From Halomonas sp. S3-1-1 (GTDB lineage Bacteria; Pseudomonadota; Gammaproteobacteria; Pseudomonadales; Halomonadaceae), in NCBI RefSeq assembly GCF_023757625.1, contig NZ_JALGBZ010000003.1:186001-250000 (forward strand): a stretch of 64,000 bases of DNA, read 5' to 3'. A model generated the notes under the pieces. It was not told the DNA's origin, made no database searches, and worked only from the letters and a program-made list of their open reading frames with translations. Each line of letters starts with the position of its first letter. The stretch's first letter is position 1. This document shows, piece after piece, positions 61,248 to 64,000 of the stretch. The position numbers were made by a program, and so were the translations under genes.

Positions 61248-62526
61248 AATGATTGGAGCCCTGGGGCTTGGCCTGCTCCTGGTACTGATGGTGCTCAGAG
61301 TGCCCGTCGCGCTGACCATGCTGATCATCGGTGTGGGCGGTTTTGCGCAGATCATCAGTTGGGGCGCCGCCATCGCGCAGCTCAAGACCGTGCCCATCGA
61401 GGTGCTGTCGAACTACAGCTTCAGCGCCGTGCCCATGTTCATTTTAATGGGCGTGCTGGCGGCGCACTCGGGCATGGCAGGCAAGCTTTTTGACGCCACG
61501 CGCACGATCTGCGGCGGCTGGAAAGGGGGGCTTGCCATTGCCGCAGTCGGCTCCTGCGGGGTGTTCTCGGCGATTTCCGGCTCGTCTTTGGCCACCGCCA
61601 GCACCATGACCCGCGTGGCGCTGCCGGAAATGGAGCGCTACGGCTACAACCGGGGCCTGGCCACCGGGGCGCTGGCCGCCGGCGGCACGCTCGGTATCAT
61701 GATTCCGCCGAGTATTGCGCTGTTGATCTACGCCATCTTGACCGAGCAGTCGGTCGGCGACATGTTCATGGCGGGGCTGATTCCGGGCCTGATGGGGCTG
61801 GTCATGTACGCGCTGACGGTAACGGTCGTCATGCGCCTGCGCCCGGACCTGGCCGTGGCCGGCGAGCGGACGTCCTGGCGGGCGAAGTTTTCCTCGATAT
61901 CCGGGCTGATACCGTTCTTCGCCGTTTTTCTGGTGATGATTCTGGGGATCTATTTCGGCCTGTTCACCCCCACGGAAGGCGCCAGCGTCGGGGCGTTCGC
62001 CACACTTCTCTACGCGCTTTACAAGGGCATGCGCGGAGCCGGTCTCTGGCGCAGCCTGCAGGAGACGCTGGCGCTGTCGTCGGTGGTGTTTTTCATGCTG
62101 GTCGGCGCCGAGACGCTGGGCTACTTCATCTCGGTCTCGCGGATCTCGTTTTCCATCAGCGATTTTCTATATGGCATGGACCTGGCGCCCATCGCGGTGG
62201 TGCTGTGCATCCTTCTGCTCTACTTCGTGCTCGGCATGTTCATGGACTCGATCGCCATGCTGGTGATCACCGTGCCGGTGGTGTATCCGATCATCCAGGC
62301 GCTGGGCATCGATCCGGTCTGGTTCGGGATCATCACGGTGCTGACGGTGGAGCTTGGCCTGATCACCCCGCCGGTGGGCATGAACGTGTTCGTCATCAAG
62401 GCCATGGCGCCGCACGTGGGGCTGGGCGAGATCTTCAAGGGCGTGGCGCCGTTCATCGTGTCGGACTTCGTTCGGCTGGCGCTGCTGATCATTTTCCCGG
62501 TGCTGAGCACGTTCTTTTTGCTCTAG
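61237..62526 (+). CDS. dctM: TRAP large membrane subunit DctM (aromatic-acid carrier)
   Basis: This is the large membrane subunit, with 429 residues from ATG 61237 behind GGAGGT; ATG 61249 is a possible alternative start. Marks are SFSAVPMFILMGVLAAHSGM, ISGSSLATASTMTRVALPEM, LGIMIPPSIALLIYA, GLFTPTEGASVGAFATLLYA and ELGLITPPVGMNVFVI. The missing GE in the usual LAGE motif of the second segment (LMGVLAAHS) marks the branch often found with aromatic-acid genes. That last point is recollection and not a test. Confidence 0.91.
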   Translation: MGSEMIGALGLGLLLVLMVLRVPVALTMLIIGVGGFAQIISWGAAIAQLKTVPIEVLSNYSFSAVPMFILMGVLAAHSGMAGKLFDATRTICGGWKGGLAIAAVGSCGVFSAISGSSLATASTMTRVALPEMERYGYNRGLATGALAAGGTLGIMIPPSIALLIYAILTEQSVGDMFMAGLIPGLMGLVMYALTVTVVMRLRPDLAVAGERTSWRAKFSSISGLIPFFAVFLVMILGIYFGLFTPTEGASVGAFATLLYALYKGMRGAGLWRSLQETLALSSVVFFMLVGAETLGYFISVSRISFSISDFLYGMDLAPIAVVLCILLLYFVLGMFMDSIAMLVITVPVVYPIIQALGIDPVWFGIITVLTVELGLITPPVGMNVFVIKAMAPHVGLGEIFKGVAPFIVSDFVRLALLIIFPVLSTFFLL

Positions 62527-62538
62527 CCTTATCTGCTC

Positions 62539-63273
62539 TCATCCTGACTGGCTCGGGGCCTCGTTGGCGCTGGAAAAATACGGCGCGAGGTGGTCCTTGA
62601 GTCGGGCCCGGTCGGCGGGCTCTTCGATGCGGCTGTTGGTCAGCATGTTGTCGAACAGCGCCTGGCGCTTTTCCCGCGACGAGGGCAGCGCCTTCACGTG
62701 AGTGTCGATCCAAATCAACTGACCGCTTTCGTCGATCATCAGGTTGTCCAGATGCAGGTCGCGGTGGTAGTAGCCCGCCTCGGCCAGCGCCGCCACCTGG
62801 AAGGCCAAGGTATCGATGAAGCGGGCGCGGCTGGTGTCATCGAGGTCGGCATAGTAGTCGCTTCCCGCCTGACACCGGCTCATGTGCTCCATGGCATAGA
62901 GCGAGCCCAGCGGGTTCAAGAAGTTGAGCGCTACGCCGTAGCAGCGCACGTTAACAGTGCGCTGGCCCAGCTTTTTCAAAATACGCCGGCTCTGGTACTC
63001 CTTGTGAGCGTCATAGGAGCCGGTCAAGCGCTTGGAAATGATGTCGCGTCCCAGCCAGCGCCAGAAATCCTCGCGGGGTGAGTATTTATCGTGCACGAGC
63101 TTGAACAGCGTGCCGGTCTTCTCCTGCAGAAAAAAGCGGCTGCTGCTCTTGTCATCCAGGTGGGGCATGGGCGTCAAGCCGTGCAGATTCAGCACCGGGT
63201 TCATCGGCGCGCGGTTGAGCAGGTACCAGCCAGGCCGTTTTAAAAAAAAGAATCGCTGTAATTTTTTATACAT
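62539..63273 (-). CDS. Lipopolysaccharide-type kinase (WaaP/KdkA-like)
   Basis: This protein kinase-like enzyme of 244 residues from ATG 63273 (MYKKLQRFFFLKRP) probably phosphorylates a core sugar of lipopolysaccharide. The catalytic loop is YYHRDLHLDNLMID, with the metal aspartate in LIWIDTHV. The N-lobe lysine lies in TGTLFKLVHDKYSPRE. It has the small size of the bacterial RIO/WaaP/KdkA group. No other cell-wall genes adjoin it, so it appears as an isolated gene between the TRAP operon (converging) and an AraC regulator. Exact substrate uncertain. Confidence 0.75.
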   Translation of the reverse strand: MYKKLQRFFFLKRPGWYLLNRAPMNPVLNLHGLTPMPHLDDKSSSRFFLQEKTGTLFKLVHDKYSPREDFWRWLGRDIISKRLTGSYDAHKEYQSRRILKKLGQRTVNVRCYGVALNFLNPLGSLYAMEHMSRCQAGSDYYADLDDTSRARFIDTLAFQVAALAEAGYYHRDLHLDNLMIDESGQLIWIDTHVKALPSSREKRQALFDNMLTNSRIEEPADRARLKDHLAPYFSSANEAPSQSG

Positions 63274-63344
63274 ACGCAAGCCTTAAGCTACCGGGTGAGT
63301 ACCCATAGGGTATCGTGGGAGATCGCAATCCCTGAATTATGGCA

Positions 63345-64000
63345 CTACTCTGCGCGCTCTGAAAATTGGCGCTGTCGAAACGCGCGCGGGGCCAACGATG
63401 TATTGCGTTTGAAGAACCGGGTGAAGTAGGACGGCTCGGAGAAACCAAGGCCATCGGCGATCTCGGCGATGGTCATGTTGGTATAGGTGAGCTGGCGCTT
63501 GGCCTCCAGCAGCACCCGCTCGTGGAGTATCTGCAGGGCGCTCAGGCCCTCCTGCTGGCGGCACAAAAGGTTGAGGTGCGCGCGGCTGAGGCCAAGCTCG
63601 CCGGCCAGCGCCTCGATGCCGGGCTGCTCCTTGAAGCGCTGCTCGATTAGCGCGTGGAACTGTTCAAGGTGCTGGCGGCCCTTTTCGCGCGGTTTGGGCG
63701 CTAAACGCCGGGGCGCGGGTTTGCGCGGCAGTACCAGACGTTCGAGCTCGATGGCCAGTGCCTGGGCCAGCACCTCCAAAAGCTGTCGCCGTCCCGGCGC
63801 CGGGTGGCGATACTCACGGTCGATCTGCTCGACGAGTGTCACGATCTGCGCTCTATTGGCGGCGGTTTCAAGGGTGTAAAACCCTGGCTGCTTGAGCGCT
63901 CGGCCATCGTCCAGCGCGACTCCCAGATGGTCCGCCAGCGGTTGAGCCAGCGTCACGATGTACCCCGCCACGTCCGGCGAAAAACAGAATCCGTGAATCG
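63345..64000 (-). CDS. AraC-family regulator, PobR/PobC-like (partial, runs off right edge)
   Basis: The minus-strand frame is open at base 64000, so the N-terminus is missing. The visible 217 residues start with IHGFCFSPDVAGYIVTL, a stretch typical of the AraC branch that includes PobC/PobR and HpaA. The C-terminal double helix-turn-helix is clear (LAGELGLSRAHLNLLCRQ, TIAEIADGLGFSEPSYFTRFFKR). Such regulators control 4-hydroxybenzoate hydroxylase, so pobA may lie to the right of this window. Continuity with the aromatic genes to the left supports the idea. Confidence 0.8.
   Translation of the reverse strand, partial: IHGFCFSPDVAGYIVTLAQPLADHLGVALDDGRALKQPGFYTLETAANRAQIVTLVEQIDREYRHPAPGRRQLLEVLAQALAIELERLVLPRKPAPRRLAPKPREKGRQHLEQFHALIEQRFKEQPGIEALAGELGLSRAHLNLLCRQQEGLSALQILHERVLLEAKRQLTYTNMTIAEIADGLGFSEPSYFTRFFKRNTSLAPRAFRQRQFSERAE

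Overview
The window is high-GC DNA from a gammaproteobacterium, most likely a Halomonas-type (Halomonadaceae) bacterium. The reasons are the rubredoxin reductase-ubiC-ubiA-phoBR and pst-phoU arrangement shared with pseudomonads and halomonads, a HexR very close to the pseudomonad protein, many TRAP transporters, and acidic proteins. This assignment rests on remembered gene order and protein families; no search was run. No rRNA, tRNA, CRISPR array or transposase was seen.

Layout. 1-2.6 kb: rubredoxin-reductase-like gene (cut by the window edge), ubiC (one-base frameshift) and ubiA. 2.6-11.6 kb: phosphate regulation and uptake (phoB-phoR; convergent pstSCAB-phoU) around a small acidic exported protein and cysZ. 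11.7-19.5 kb: ordinary genes (acyl-CoA thioesterase, an orphan TRAP-type binding protein, uvrD, hexR, a sodium-dependent transporter, a DUF72 protein). 19.6-22 kb: pcaR (IclR family), aroQ and an AEC transporter. 22-38.2 kb: an AT-richer catabolic island between two near-identical 1,950-bp direct repeats, each carrying a complete quiC (3-dehydroshikimate dehydratase). The island holds a tripartite tricarboxylate transporter, a TRAP transporter, two GntR regulators, two SDRs, an isocitrate-lyase-family enzyme, a 2-hydroxyacid dehydrogenase and a shikimate/quinate dehydrogenase. 38.3-42.1 kb: a TRAP transporter and TetR regulator, probably for quinate or shikimate. 42.2-47.7 kb: pcaB, pcaI, pcaJ, pcaF and pcaL (pcaD-pcaC fusion). 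47.8-53 kb: benzaldehyde/vanillin-type dehydrogenase, LysR regulator, benzoylformate decarboxylase and a TRAP binding protein. 53-55.5 kb: pcaQ-pcaHG. 55.6-59.5 kb: TRAP binding protein, vanAB and vanR. 59.7-62.5 kb: a full TRAP transporter. 62.5-64 kb: a lipopolysaccharide-type kinase and an AraC-family regulator (PobR/PobC-like) cut by the right edge.

Together, the right two thirds of the window form an aromatic-acid supercluster that converges on protocatechuate. Quinate or shikimate enters through AroE-type dehydrogenase, AroQ and QuiC. Vanillate enters through VanAB. Aryl-glyoxylates (benzoylformate type) enter through MdlC plus the aldehyde dehydrogenase. PcaHG, PcaB, PcaL, PcaIJ and PcaF then take protocatechuate to succinyl-CoA and acetyl-CoA. 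Regulatory sites readable in the DNA match the local regulators: a GTTCG-N5-CGAAC palindrome at four promoters (PcaR), a perfect ATAACC-N4-GGTTAT palindrome before pcaH (PcaQ), and ATTGGATCCAA before vanA/vanR (VanR).

The most interesting features are the quiC direct repeat with a truncated aroE scar, the island between the repeats, and three paralogous TRAP binding proteins beside different aromatic enzymes with only one matching membrane unit in the window.
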